Below, piece by piece: positions 17,802 to 28,091 of a stretch of DNA of 64,000 nucleotides (position 1 is the first letter of the stretch; each line of letters opens with the position of its first letter). Where the stretch lies: positions 1,426,001 through 1,490,000 of the forward strand of contig OZ244175.1 of assembly GCA_965216535.1 (NCBI GenBank), written 5' to 3'. This DNA is from Hoeflea_A sp965216535 (GTDB taxonomy: Bacteria; Pseudomonadota; Alphaproteobacteria; Rhizobiales; Rhizobiaceae). The notes beneath the pieces are model-generated. The model saw only the letters and a program-made list of their open reading frames with translations, ran no database searches and had not been told where the DNA came from. Position numbers and translations under genes: made by a program.

Positions 17802-18691
17802 CGGCCGACACACGAGAAACGCTTTCGATAGGCGATCTCGTCGCGGAACTGAGACGCCGATTCGAAGCCCAACAGATAGAGGGGGCCCACCAGGATGCAC
17901 GCCTGCTGGTCGGTGGCGTTCTCGATCTCGGTCTGACCGAGTTGGTGCTTCACCCGGACCGGCTTGTCGGCGATCACGACATCCAACGCATCCATGCTGC
18001 CGCGGACCGACGATGCACCGGCGCGCCGGTGCATCGCATTTTGGGGCGCCGGGAATTCCATGGCCTTGATCTGCGCATCTCGCCCGCGACATTGGAACCG
18101 CGGCCTGATACGGAAACCCTTGTCGATGCCCTCATGCCCATCGGTCGCGACGTGGCGCGACGAAAGGGCGAATGCCGCATTCTCGATCTCGGCACCGGTA
18201 CCGGAGCCATTGGCCTGGCGTTGCTGGCCGGCATTTCCGAAGCGACCTGTGTTGCGACCGATATCAGCGACGAAGCGTTGACGACGGCCCGGGGCAATGC
18301 CGAACGTCTTGGTCTCTCCGACCGTTTCACACCGTTGCTCAGCGATTGGTTTCAGTCGGTGCAAGGCAGCTTCGATCTGATCGTGTCGAACCCGCCCTAC
18401 ATCCGCACAGCCGTTATTGCGGATTTGGACCGCGAGGTGCGGGAGCACGATCCGGGCGCGGCTCTCGACGGCGGTGCCGATGGTCTCAATGCCTACAGGA
18501 AGATTGCCGCGGGCGCGGAGGCTCACTTGCGCCCGGAGGCGCATGTCGCTGTTGAAATCGGCTTCGATCAGAGGCTTGACGTCACGGCGCTCTTCAATGC
18601 GCAGAACCTGGTCTGCCGATCGCAGGTCAAGGATCTCGGCGGGCGTGATCGGGCGCTTGTCTTTGCGGTTGGCGACCAACAATCGCCCTAA
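17798..18691 (+). CDS. prmC: Release factor glutamine methyltransferase PrmC
   Basis: 297 residues. It methylates the Gln of the GGQ motif in release factors. The SAM loop is ILDLGTGTGAIGLALLAG and the glutamine-binding NPPY motif is present as VSNPPYIRTAVI. The N-terminal helical domain (MTADTRETLSIGDLVAELRR) recognises the release factor. Start overlaps prfA by four bases. After its stop lies a 476-base stretch without a gene. Confidence 0.96.
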   Translation: MTADTRETLSIGDLVAELRRRFEAQQIEGAHQDARLLVGGVLDLGLTELVLHPDRLVGDHDIQRIHAAADRRCTGAPVHRILGRREFHGLDLRISPATLEPRPDTETLVDALMPIGRDVARRKGECRILDLGTGTGAIGLALLAGISEATCVATDISDEALTTARGNAERLGLSDRFTPLLSDWFQSVQGSFDLIVSNPPYIRTAVIADLDREVREHDPGAALDGGADGLNAYRKIAAGAEAHLRPEAHVAVEIGFDQRLDVTALFNAQNLVCRSQVKDLGGRDRALVFAVGDQQSP

Positions 18692-19167
18692 TTCGGGTCG
18701 CGCGATGGGTGAAGTTTGCGGGGTGGTCGACTTGCAGATTTGCTGGTCGTACCTACATGACGAGGGAAGCGTGGCCGGCGGAAAAAGTAGCGCATTTGCA
18801 AAGCCCTTAGCGGCTGACAAAACCGGTTCAGCGCCATCCTCCAATTGGCGTTTGTCGCGATGCGCGCGGGCTGCGATGTCAGCAAATAAAAAAGCTTGGA
18901 ATTGACGGCAAATCAGGCTAGTTTCCGATTGAGGCTGGACATGGTCAGTACCGTGAAGGTTATCCAATCAGGATCGATTGCGGTTTCGCCTCGGTGAGCT
19001 CGAATTGACCACCAGCAACTAGCATCTGCCCATTGTATGAATGTGAAGCGGAAGAGCGCAAACGCACGTCATCGAATGATGTGCAGGTTGATAGCTGATA
19101 GCGGAATTCGACAGACGGTGCAGGCCGGTCAATCCTTATGAATGGACAATAATCAGGTGAGTGACGT
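18692..19167. other. 476-base intergenic region
   Basis: No reading frame here looks coding, and I see no tRNA, terminator with T-run, or repeat. The region is less GC-rich than its neighbours (for example 18880-18930 and 19010-19150), as expected for a promoter region of the DUF4167 gene that follows. A GGTGAG ribosome site stands about 9 bases before the ATG at 19168. Confidence 0.6.
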
Positions 19168-19809
19168 ATGAGGTCAGGACAGCAGAATAAGCGCGGTCGC
19201 GGGCGTAACAACAATGGACGCAAGAATGGCAATCCGCTTTCGCGCACCTATGACAGCACCGGCCCTGACGTAAAGATTCGCGGCACCGCCCAGCACATTG
19301 CCGACAAATACGCCACCATGGCGCGCGACGCGCTTGGATCCGGCGATACGGTCATGGCGGAAAACTATCTGCAGCACGCGGAACACTACAATCGGATCAT
19401 CGCCACAGCCCAGGCGCAGATGCAGGAACGCTATCAGCGTGAAGAGCGCGAGGCGCGTGAACAGCCACCGGTCGAATCATCCGAAGCCGCTGCCGCTCCT
19501 GCTGAAACCGAGACCACCGAACCTGTTGTCGACGGCACCGGTCCGCAGCCGGTCATATCCGGTACGCCGGCTGAAATTGCCATCGAAGAGGAAAATGCCC
19601 AGCAACCGGCTCGCCGCCAACCGGCCCGTCGCCGGTCACCGATCCGGCAACGGCGGCCACGTGCTTCCGCTGCTGATGAAGGCGCTGGAGATGCAAGCCC
19701 TGCACCATCCGGCGAAGCGGAAGCAAACGGTGCGGCAGAGCCACGTTCCGCTGCCCCCGAGACAAAAGAATCCGTCCCGGAAGTTGCCGCGGCCGCACCG
19801 GAAGCCTGA
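19168..19809 (+). CDS. DUF4167 protein
   Basis: 213 residues. The first about 90 residues are the conserved DUF4167 domain: a basic asparagine- and glycine-rich start (MRSGQQNKRGRGRNNNGRKN) then GPDVKIRGTAQHIADKYATM and GDTVMAENYLQHAEHYNRII. The remainder is low-complexity, rich in Ala, Pro, Glu and Arg, and probably disordered, including a basic patch QPARRRSPIRQRRP. The family occurs almost only in alphaproteobacteria and has no proven function; its basic start suggests RNA binding, perhaps with ribosomes, but that is inference. The gene lies between prmC and clpB, an order common in rhizobia. Confidence 0.9.
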   Translation: MRSGQQNKRGRGRNNNGRKNGNPLSRTYDSTGPDVKIRGTAQHIADKYATMARDALGSGDTVMAENYLQHAEHYNRIIATAQAQMQERYQREEREAREQPPVESSEAAAAPAETETTEPVVDGTGPQPVISGTPAEIAIEEENAQQPARRQPARRRSPIRQRRPRASAADEGAGDASPAPSGEAEANGAAEPRSAAPETKESVPEVAAAAPEA

Positions 19810-19923
19810 TCGCTCCGGTGCTTTGAGATAGCATTGGAAGACGCAGGGCGGCCAACCGGCTTCGGTGGCCTTTCTGGTGTTCGAAACGACCACCAAAACC
19901 CCTGATTTGCAATTGTTCTTGCC

Positions 19924-19953
19924 CTTGAATAGGGGCTGGTCGCATCCCCATAT
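19924..19953 (+). promoter_or_regulatory. Heat-shock (RpoH/sigma-32) promoter of clpB
   Basis: CTTGAAT (19924-19930) and CCCCATAT (19946-19953) are separated by 15 bases. This matches the sigma-32 consensus CTTGAAA, N13-15, CCCCATnT almost perfectly. It lies 89 bases before the clpB start codon, leaving a short leader. The neighbouring DUF4167 gene ends 114 bases upstream. Confidence 0.88.
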
Positions 19954-20042
19954 AGTGAGCTGAAGGTTTGCCGTTTTCGGGAACCTATCCGGATCGATTG
20001 TCCTGTGCCGCGTGACGGGCAGGGCAGGAAAAGGAGTTCACT

Positions 20043-22643
20043 ATGAATATGGAAAAATACAGCGAACGTGTGCGCGGCTTTCTCCAGTCGGCGCAGACTT
20101 ATGCCCTTGCTGAAGGGCATCAACAGTTCACCCCCGAACATCTTCTGAAGATTTTGCTGGACGACCCGGAAGGCATGGCCGCGTCGCTCATTCAGCGCGC
20201 CGGTGGCCGGCCGGAGGATGCTCGTCTCGGTGTCGAAGCAGCCCTCGGCAAATTGCCGAAGGTGAGCGGCGGCAACGGTCAGATCTATCTGTCGCAGCCT
20301 TTGGCCAAGGTGTTCTCGACGGCCGAAGAGGTTGCGAAGAAAGCCGGTGACAGCTTCGTCACCGTTGAACGGCTTTTGCTGGCGTTGACCATCGAAAAGT
20401 CCGCCGACACGGCATCCATCCTTGAGAAGGCTGGCGTGACCGCCAACGGTCTGAATGAAGCGATCAACGAAATCCGCAAGGGGCGGACCGCCGATTCGGC
20501 CAGTGCCGAAGAAGGCTATGACGCGCTGAAGAAATACGCCCGCGACCTGACCGCCGAGGCGCGCGAAGGCAAACTCGACCCGGTCATCGGCCGTGACGAC
20601 GAAATCCGCCGTGCCATTCAGGTTCTGTCGCGCCGCACCAAGAACAATCCGGTGCTGATCGGTGAGCCCGGCGTTGGCAAGACGGCGATCGCCGAAGGTT
20701 TGGCGCTGCGCATCGTCAATGGCGATGTGCCGGAATCACTCAAGGACAAGCAGCTGCTGGCGCTCGATATGGGCGCCCTGATCGCCGGTGCGAAATATCG
20801 CGGCGAGTTCGAAGAGCGGCTGAAGGCCGTATTGTCCGAAGTGCAGGCGGCGAGCGGCAACATCATTCTCTTCATCGATGAGATGCACACGCTGGTGGGT
20901 GCCGGAAAGGCGGACGGCGCGATGGACGCCTCCAACCTTCTGAAACCGGCGCTGGCCCGTGGCGAACTGCACTGCATCGGCGCCACCACTCTGGACGAAT
21001 ACCGGAAGCACGTCGAGAAGGACGCTGCCCTGGCGAGGCGCTTCCAGCCGGTGATGGTCGAAGAACCGACGGTCGAGGACACGATCTCGATCCTGCGCGG
21101 CATCAAGGAAAAATACGAGCAGCACCACAAGGTGCGCATCTCCGATGCGGCGCTGGTGTCGGCGTCGACTTTGTCGAACCGCTACATCACCGACCGGTTC
21201 CTGCCTGATAAGGCAATCGACCTGGTTGACGAATCGGCGTCGCGTTTGCGTATGCAGGTCGATTCCAAGCCTGAAGAGCTCGACGAACTGGACCGTCGCA
21301 TCATCCAGCTCAAGATCGAACGCGAAGCGTTGCTGAAGGAAACGGATGACGCTTCCAAGGACCGGCTTGGCAAGCTTGAAAAGGATCTGACTTCGCTTGA
21401 AGAAAAGGCCGATTCGCTGACCGCCATGTGGCAGTCCGAGAAGCAGAAGCTGGGTCTTGCAGCCGATCTGAAGAAGCAACTGGATGATGCCCGCAATGCG
21501 CTGGCAATCGCCCAGCGCGACGGGGAATTCCAGAAGGCGGGCGAACTCGCCTATGGCGAGATCCCTGATCTGGAGCGTCAGCTTGCAGAAGCCGAGGAAT
21601 CAGACGGCGGCGGGTCGGCCATGGTCGAGGAAACCGTGACGCCCGATCACATTGCCCACGTGGTATCGCGCTGGACCGGAATTCCGGTCGACAAGATGCT
21701 GGAAGGCGAACGCGACAAGCTCCTGCGTATGGAAGACGAACTGTCGAAGCGCGTCGTCGGTCAGGGCGAGGCTGTCCAGGCGGTGTCGAAAGCCGTCCGT
21801 CGTGCCCGTGCTGGCCTGCAGGATCCCAACCGGCCGATCGGTTCGTTCATCTTCCTCGGCCCGACTGGGGTCGGCAAGACCGAGCTGACCAAGGCGCTGG
21901 CGCATTTCCTGTTCGACGACGAGACGGCCATGGTGCGTCTCGACATGTCCGAATATATGGAAAAGCACTCCGTGGCTCGGTTGATCGGGGCGCCTCCCGG
22001 CTATGTCGGTTACGACGAGGGTGGCGCATTGACCGAGGCCGTGCGGCGCCGGCCCTACCAGGTCATCCTGTTCGACGAAATCGAAAAGGCGCATCCGGAC
22101 GTCTTCAACGTGCTGCTGCAAGTGCTGGATGACGGTCGACTGACCGATGGCCAGGGGCGTACGGTGGATTTCCGCAACACGCTGGTCATCATGACGTCGA
22201 ACCTGGGAGCGGAATACCTGACCGCGCTGGCGGACGATCAGGATGTCGATTCAGTTCGCGACCAGGTCATGGATGTGGTCAAGGCGGCCTTCCGTCCGGA
22301 ATTCCTCAACCGGGTGGACGAAACCATCCTGTTCCACCGGTTGCGGCGTGACGAGATGGGTGCCATCGTCGATATTCAGATGGTTCGGCTGTCTGCTTTG
22401 CTGGCCGAACGCAAGATCACCATCGATCTGGGCGAGGACGCACGCAAATGGCTGTCCGACAAGGGCTATGACCCCGCCTACGGGGCACGGCCGCTGAAGC
22501 GGGTGATCCAGAAGTTCGTCCAGGATCCACTGGCCGAGAAGATACTGGCTGGCGAGATTGTCGACGGTCAGAAGGTCACCGTTTCGGCTGGATCCGACAG
22601 GCTGCTCTTCACAACGAGCGTCAACGAAGCAGAAGCCGCTTAA
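20043..22643 (+). CDS. clpB: ATP-dependent disaggregating chaperone ClpB
   Basis: 866 residues. It is a hexameric AAA+ machine that pulls proteins out of heat-made aggregates together with DnaK. The N-domain covers about 1-145 (FTPEHLLKILLDDPEG). The first ATPase has GEPGVGKTAIAEG and LFIDEMHTLVGAG. A long coiled coil between about 410 and 525 (KPEELDELDRRIIQLKIERE and onward) is the DnaK-contacting middle domain that separates ClpB from ClpA. The second ATPase has GPTGVGKTELTKA, VILFDEIEKAH and the sensor segment GARPLKRVIQ. The heat-shock promoter and a terminator right behind the gene make it a one-gene unit. Confidence 0.98.
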   Translation: MNMEKYSERVRGFLQSAQTYALAEGHQQFTPEHLLKILLDDPEGMAASLIQRAGGRPEDARLGVEAALGKLPKVSGGNGQIYLSQPLAKVFSTAEEVAKKAGDSFVTVERLLLALTIEKSADTASILEKAGVTANGLNEAINEIRKGRTADSASAEEGYDALKKYARDLTAEAREGKLDPVIGRDDEIRRAIQVLSRRTKNNPVLIGEPGVGKTAIAEGLALRIVNGDVPESLKDKQLLALDMGALIAGAKYRGEFEERLKAVLSEVQAASGNIILFIDEMHTLVGAGKADGAMDASNLLKPALARGELHCIGATTLDEYRKHVEKDAALARRFQPVMVEEPTVEDTISILRGIKEKYEQHHKVRISDAALVSASTLSNRYITDRFLPDKAIDLVDESASRLRMQVDSKPEELDELDRRIIQLKIEREALLKETDDASKDRLGKLEKDLTSLEEKADSLTAMWQSEKQKLGLAADLKKQLDDARNALAIAQRDGEFQKAGELAYGEIPDLERQLAEAEESDGGGSAMVEETVTPDHIAHVVSRWTGIPVDKMLEGERDKLLRMEDELSKRVVGQGEAVQAVSKAVRRARAGLQDPNRPIGSFIFLGPTGVGKTELTKALAHFLFDDETAMVRLDMSEYMEKHSVARLIGAPPGYVGYDEGGALTEAVRRRPYQVILFDEIEKAHPDVFNVLLQVLDDGRLTDGQGRTVDFRNTLVIMTSNLGAEYLTALADDQDVDSVRDQVMDVVKAAFRPEFLNRVDETILFHRLRRDEMGAIVDIQMVRLSALLAERKITIDLGEDARKWLSDKGYDPAYGARPLKRVIQKFVQDPLAEKILAGEIVDGQKVTVSAGSDRLLFTTSVNEAEAA

Positions 22644-22671
22644 GCCGCAAGCTCCAACCGCAATCGAAAAA

Positions 22672-22696
22672 GGCCCGGCAATCGCCGGGCCTTTTT
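22672..22696. terminator. Bidirectional intrinsic terminator between clpB and the M23 peptidase
   Basis: GGCCCGGC (22672-22679), loop AATC, GCCGGGCC (22684-22691), followed by TTTTT; on the other strand the preceding AAAAA gives the matching T-run. It lies between two converging genes, 28 bases after the clpB stop and directly behind the stop of the peptidase gene, so it can serve both. Confidence 0.92.
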
Positions 22697-22699
22697 CAA

Positions 22700-24658
22700 T
22701 CAGGTGGCAGAAGCCACGCGTGACGGTGTTTCGTTCGGCTTGATCAACCGGTCGATGCGCTGGCGTTCCCGCTGGAAGGTTTCCAGCGTCTCGCCCGAGA
22801 GTGACTTTCCGTCGGGCAGGCGCACCCGCATCGGGTCAACCTTGGTGCCATTGACGATCAGCTCATAGTGGAGGTGTGGCCCAGTCGACAGTCCGGTGGA
22901 GCCGACATAGCCAATGACTTGACCCTGCCTGACACGTTTACCGGGGGAGACACCCTTGGCAATGCGAGTCTGGTGCGAATAGGAACTGACATATCCGTTG
23001 GGGTGCCGGATGATGGTCTGTTTGCCGTAACCGCCCTTGTTCCAGCCGGCCTTTTCGACAACGCCATTTCCGGCGGCAATGATCGGTGTACCGCGCGGCG
23101 CCGACCAGTCGACACCGGTGTGCATGCGGCGGTATCCGAGGATCGGATGGCGGCGCATGCCGAAGCCGGAACGGAAGCGGCCATTGGGCAGCGGATTGCG
23201 CAGCAGGAACTGGCGGGCACTGCGGCCTTCCTCGTCATAATAATCGACCGAGCCGTCTTCCGGGTTGCGGAACCGGTAAAGCCCCACGGAATTGTTGCCG
23301 ATGGAGGCGTAGATGAAGAGCAGCTCGGAATCCTCGCCGGCTTCGCGAGTCTCCTCGTCGACCGAGAACAATGCCTCCAGCGAATCGGTTGGCTTGAGCC
23401 GCGCCTGATAGTCGACACTGCTGGCCAGCATCCGGACAATCTTCTCGGTCATTTCCGTTGTCATGCCGTAGGCGAGTGCCGCTTTAAAGACACCGTCGTA
23501 GATACGCGGCAGGTCTCGGCCACTGGCTACTGCAACAGGGATATCATCGAATGCGGTGGCGATGGCCGGAGACGGTGGAGGCTCGGCAGCGGGCACCAGG
23601 ATTTCGAAATCGTTGACCGCGACACTGGCAACGTGGCGCGTTCCTTCATAGACGCTCGCCCTGACGATGTGGGTGATTTCGCCACGCTGCTCCAGGCCTA
23701 TGCGAAAGACATTGCCTTCCTGCAGGTCCTTGGTGCCGGTTTCAAGCGCCAGGATCTCAGCCACGTATTTGGCTTCGTTGTCGTTGTAGCCCGCTTCGAC
23801 GAGTGCGGCGGTCATCGTCTTTGCCTTGCGGATGGCGATGACATCGTCAACGAACTCGACGGGATTCTGGCTGCTCGGCATCGCCGGGCTGATCGAAACG
23901 TTTTCGGCGATCACCCGGGCATTGATTTGCGAGTTGATATCGAGAGCCGGATCGACCGCCGCAAAACGTTGCGGATCGACATAATGCAAAACGGCTACCT
24001 GGAAGGTTCCGTCAGTCAGAATGGAGCCGTTGGTGCGCACCGTCTCTTCCGCCTCATCGGCGGTCATCGCGGCGGCATAGGGGTAGGGTGCGCCCCGAAC
24101 CGGGTAGTCTCTGGTTTTCAGACGGATCTCGGAATCAACTTCAGCGCCGTAGATAGTGCCCGTGGTGATTTCCTCGGCCGGCTCTGATTTGCCGGAGGAG
24201 AATATTTTGAGCGGATTGAATTTCGGATAGTCGAACTTTGCCGAATGGTTGGCTGCCAGAGCGATCTTGACGTGAGCAAAGGGTCGGCTGCGCACGACGC
24301 TGCGATCGCCATCATGGATCATCGTCGAAATTTCCACGATGTTGCGATCGGTCGGTTTGGCCGCGATGGCAGTGCCGACCAGGCGGCCGCCTTTTTCGGC
24401 TTCCACTGTCGCTGTGTCAGGAGCGTTGATATCGGTTGCGGCATAAGCCTCACCGGGAATGGCCAACTGCTCGCGGCCATCGAGCGCCGCAAAAAGGGCA
24501 ATGCCCATGAGGGCACTGGATGTGATGCCGGTCAGGAAAGTTCCGGAAAGCCAGCGGATCGAGATTTCGCGGCGGTCAGGCGCTTTTCGGCCATCGGCCA
24601 AAAGCGGTTCGTCTTCCCCTAATTGCTTTGCGAAATCTGTTTCAGTCGGCATCGGCAT
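22700..24658 (-). CDS. M23 (LytM-type) metallopeptidase, membrane-anchored
   Basis: 652 residues. A cytoplasmic start of about 33 residues is followed by one membrane segment (WLSGTFLTGITSSALMGIAL), then a long periplasmic part and an M23 domain near residues 500-625. Zinc ligands are visible in MHTGVDWSAP (His and Asp) and in GPHLHYELIVNG (HxH), with SYSHQ before it. Such enzymes cut peptide cross-links in peptidoglycan; similar rhizobial proteins act in cell growth or division. A segment around residues 275-325 (MTAALVEAGYNDNEAKYVAE) resembles the OapA/LysM-like linker seen in MepM-type peptidases. The gene converges with clpB. The active-site ligands all look intact. Confidence 0.92.
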   Translation of the reverse strand: MPMPTETDFAKQLGEDEPLLADGRKAPDRREISIRWLSGTFLTGITSSALMGIALFAALDGREQLAIPGEAYAATDINAPDTATVEAEKGGRLVGTAIAAKPTDRNIVEISTMIHDGDRSVVRSRPFAHVKIALAANHSAKFDYPKFNPLKIFSSGKSEPAEEITTGTIYGAEVDSEIRLKTRDYPVRGAPYPYAAAMTADEAEETVRTNGSILTDGTFQVAVLHYVDPQRFAAVDPALDINSQINARVIAENVSISPAMPSSQNPVEFVDDVIAIRKAKTMTAALVEAGYNDNEAKYVAEILALETGTKDLQEGNVFRIGLEQRGEITHIVRASVYEGTRHVASVAVNDFEILVPAAEPPPSPAIATAFDDIPVAVASGRDLPRIYDGVFKAALAYGMTTEMTEKIVRMLASSVDYQARLKPTDSLEALFSVDEETREAGEDSELLFIYASIGNNSVGLYRFRNPEDGSVDYYDEEGRSARQFLLRNPLPNGRFRSGFGMRRHPILGYRRMHTGVDWSAPRGTPIIAAGNGVVEKAGWNKGGYGKQTIIRHPNGYVSSYSHQTRIAKGVSPGKRVRQGQVIGYVGSTGLSTGPHLHYELIVNGTKVDPMRVRLPDGKSLSGETLETFQRERQRIDRLIKPNETPSRVASAT

Positions 24659-24975
24659 TCTTCCGGTATCACCTGCTGCGGGCGCACCGGTTTTGTTTCC
24701 CCGCTCAACATCTGCCCTGCCAACTGCACCGAGTCAATCTTTGCACCATTTCCATGGGCAATATCATGGCTACCTGCCGGCGATTCAGATGGGAGCCCCT
24801 CCAGTGAATTCCTGCTTTTCTCTTGAGAGCGCGGAACTGTGCCCGAATTAGGGCAGAGCCCATCAAAAATGACAGTTTTGCCACGGTTTCGACACAGTTT
24901 CTTCGCCCGCGGGTGGGCGCCGAAGCCGGGCCATTGGGGATCGAAAAAAATGTGACACTTTTTTGAAGATTCCGG

Positions 24976-25004
24976 TTGACTTGAAAGCGGCCCCAGCCTT
25001 ATAA
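24976..25004 (+). promoter_or_regulatory. rRNA operon promoter (sigma-70 type)
   Basis: TTGACT (24976-24981) and TTATAA (24999-25004) are spaced by exactly 17 bases. This near-consensus pair lies about 355 bases before 16S rRNA, which fits a rhizobial rrn promoter with a long leader. The A/T-rich run about 15 bases upstream of the -35 (24943-24964) could act as an UP element. Confidence 0.85.
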
Positions 25005-25026
25005 CCCCACTCCAACGAGGGCGGTT

Positions 25027-25045
25027 ACGCCGCTGGCGGCGTTTT
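25027..25045 (+). other. GC-rich leader hairpin with T-run, near the rRNA transcription start
   Basis: ACGCCGC (25027-25033) and GCGGCGT (25036-25042) are perfect reverse complements almost without a loop, and TTTT follows. It has terminator form and would be transcribed within about 40 bases of the predicted start. It could be an attenuator that boxA-dependent antitermination must overcome, or just a leader structure. Confidence 0.45.
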
Positions 25046-25278
25046 CTTGTGTCCTTGTTGTTTTCCTTTTGAGCCGCTTTGAGCGACTTTGATGGGGGCC
25101 TGATTGGGCATTGTCTTGATTGGGTTTTGAGGCGGTTTTCTGCCTCAGTTGTTTGACAATTGAATATGGGAAAGAGAAACGTGGGCGGCGGTTTTGCCGT
25201 GGTCGATGGCTTTTGTCATTGACGATGAAGAGACTTTGGCGGTCACGTTTCGTATGAGAAGTTACACTATTGGTTTCG

Positions 25279-25289
25279 GGCTCTTTAAT
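25279..25289 (+). promoter_or_regulatory. boxA antitermination site in the rRNA leader
   Basis: GGCTCTTTAATG matches the boxA consensus TGCTCTTTAACA at nine core positions. It lies about 80 bases before 16S rRNA. In other bacteria this RNA element binds NusB-NusE (S10) so that RNA polymerase reads through the long structured operon. Confidence 0.75.
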
Positions 25290-25359
25290 GGGTTTGGAAT
25301 TGATGGGTGTGAAGTTCTCGTCGATTCAAGCGTGACCAGATAGCCAAAATCGAATTCTC

Positions 25360-26850
<1,491 letters not shown>

Positions 26851-26867
26851 AGGGGACATTTGATGTT

Positions 26868-26916
26868 GTCCAAATGGCTTATCCAAAAAGTCGAACAACT
26901 TTTTGGGCATTTGGAC
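26868..26916 (+). repeat. Small palindromic repeat p1 (16S/tRNA-Ile spacer)
   Basis: Outer arms GTCCAAATG (26868-26876) and CATTTGGAC (26908-26916) and inner arms CCAAAAAGT (26883-26891) and ACTTTTTGG (26898-26906) form one hairpin with an asymmetric bulge on the left side. The same design occurs at 28045 and 28216 with the bulge on the right, so p1 is in the opposite orientation. It begins 24 bases after 16S rRNA. Confidence 0.85.
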
Positions 26917-27060
26917 GTCAATACTGCATCTATGTCGCCTTGTTAGAACAAAGGTTGGACCAGTCAGGTCTGACCGACCTTACACAGGCCGCGCGCTTCG
27001 GCTCGCGGTATTTGCGGCAACCGCCGTCTACGTTTCTCTTTCTCCAAGGATGATATTTTT

Positions 27061-27291
27061 CTGTCCTCACGGCCGTTTCGCGCCTTCGGCGCTGGCCTCC
27101 GGACGGGGCGCCAAACGATTGGCGGCGCGCAGTCGCGCTTGCGGTGCTTTGCACCGGAGTGGTTGATCTCGGGCTGCCGTGGGAACAGGCTCGAAGCTTG
27201 CGAGCTTCGCAAGGCCGACCGGCCGTCGCCGCCTTTGCGGCGCGCCCGCGCAGCGCCAGCCCGAAGGGCGGTACGGCGCGTGAGCGAAAAG
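27061..27291 (-). repeat. Structured repeat, copy A (16S/tRNA-Ile spacer)
   Basis: About 230 nt, reverse orientation. Its right part (27237-27286) matches copies B, C and D nearly base for base in the block that includes GCGCAGCGCCAGCCC and GGTACGGCGCGTGAGCG. Local hairpins in order: GCGCC-TTC-GGCGC, CCAA-ACGA-TTGG, CGGTGC-TTT-GCACCG, CGAAGCT-TGCG-AGCTTCG, CCGC-CTTT-GCGG, GCCC-GAA-GGGC. The left end is the most divergent of the four copies and its terminal inverted repeat is reduced to CTCACG/CGTGAG. It sits 26 bases before tRNA-Ile. Confidence 0.85.
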
Positions 27292-27316
27292 AACCGCTTC
27301 CGGCGGAGCCGGAAAC

Positions 27317-27393
<77 letters not shown>

Positions 27394-27430
27394 TTTTGTC
27401 GTGTATGTGGTTCGATCCGAACAGGGTCAC

Positions 27431-27506
27431 GGGGCTATAGCTCAGCTGGGAGAGCACCTGCTTTGCAAGCAGGGGGTCATCGGTTCGATCCCGATTAGCT
27501 CCACCA
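27431..27506 (+). tRNA. tRNA-Ala (UGC)
   Basis: 76 nt with encoded CCA. Acceptor GGGGCTA pairs with TAGCTCC; the anticodon loop CTTTGCAAG shows TGC; T-arm is ATCGGTTCGATCCCGAT. The second spacer tRNA of the operon. Repeat copy B starts immediately after its CCA. Confidence 0.98.
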
Positions 27507-27763
27507 TTTTTGCGCTCGCGCATGAGCGGCCCGTTCGGGCCTATGCTCCGCGAGGGCGGCCAAAAGTGGCCGTGCCCCGGCGGGTTTCCCCGCCGCAGGT
27601 CGCGCTTGCGGTGCTTTGCACCGGGGCTGATGTTTGGCGTTGTTCGAAGCCTTTGGCTTCGCAAGGCCAAGAACGGCGGGGAAACCCGCCGGATACGTCG
27701 CCGCTTTTGCGGCGCGCCCGCGCAGCGCCAGCCCGAAGGGCGGTACGGCGCGTGAGCGCAAAC
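27507..27763 (-). repeat. Structured repeat, copy B (tRNA-Ala/23S spacer)
   Basis: About 255 nt, reverse orientation, starting right at the 3' end of tRNA-Ala. Terminal inverted repeats TTTGCGCTCGCGC (27509 on) and GCGTGAGCGCAAA (to 27762). Internal hairpins include GGCCCG-TT-CGGGCC, GGCC-AAAAGT-GGCC, CGGTGC-TTT-GCACCG, CGAAGCC-TTT-GGCTTCG, CCGC-TTTT-GCGG and GCCC-GAA-GGGC. It alone carries an extra inverted pair, CCGGCGGGTTTCCCCGCC at about 27578-27595 and its complement at about 27675-27692, showing that arms can be gained or exchanged. Confidence 0.88.
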
Positions 27764-28044
27764 ACGGAGTTCATCCTTGAGAAACAAAAGTTTGCATCGC
27801 TTCTGCGATGCCTGTTCTGCTTAACATTGTGAAGAGAAGATTGTGTCTGGAGCTTGTTCCGTTAACGCGGATTAACACCCTTGCGGGAACATGCTGTCGG
27901 ATGACTGTCTTGCTTTCAGATTTTAGCCGCTTTGCGGGTTCTGAAGGAAAGACATGACGATTGGCGTTGCCTGACCGCGCGTCATTGGACACATCTCGAG
28001 AAGCTGGTCTGACATGTTCAGGGAATGCTCGGCGTATTCCCAGT

Positions 28045-28091
28045 GCCAAATGCCCAAAAAGTTGAACGACTTTTTGGACAAGCCATTTGGC
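28045..28091 (+). repeat. Small palindromic repeat p2 (tRNA-Ala/23S spacer)
   Basis: Outer arms GCCAAATG (28045-28052) and CATTTGGC (28084-28091), inner arms CCAAAAAGT (28054-28062) and ACTTTTTGG (28069-28077), with a six-base bulge on the right. Same family as p1 and p3. Confidence 0.85.

Larger units (their letters stand above)
24659..25359 (+). other. Upstream and leader region of the rRNA operon
   Basis: 700 bases without a protein gene. The first about 300 bases hold the promoter region of the divergent M23 gene. From 24976 on come the rRNA promoter, a GC-rich leader hairpin, and a transcribed leader with a boxA site, ending at the 16S 5' end near 25360. A stretch around 25150-25195 (TTTGACAATTGAATATGGG, then GAGAAACGTGGGCGG) resembles conserved rhizobial rRNA leader sequence. 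Confidence 0.75.
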
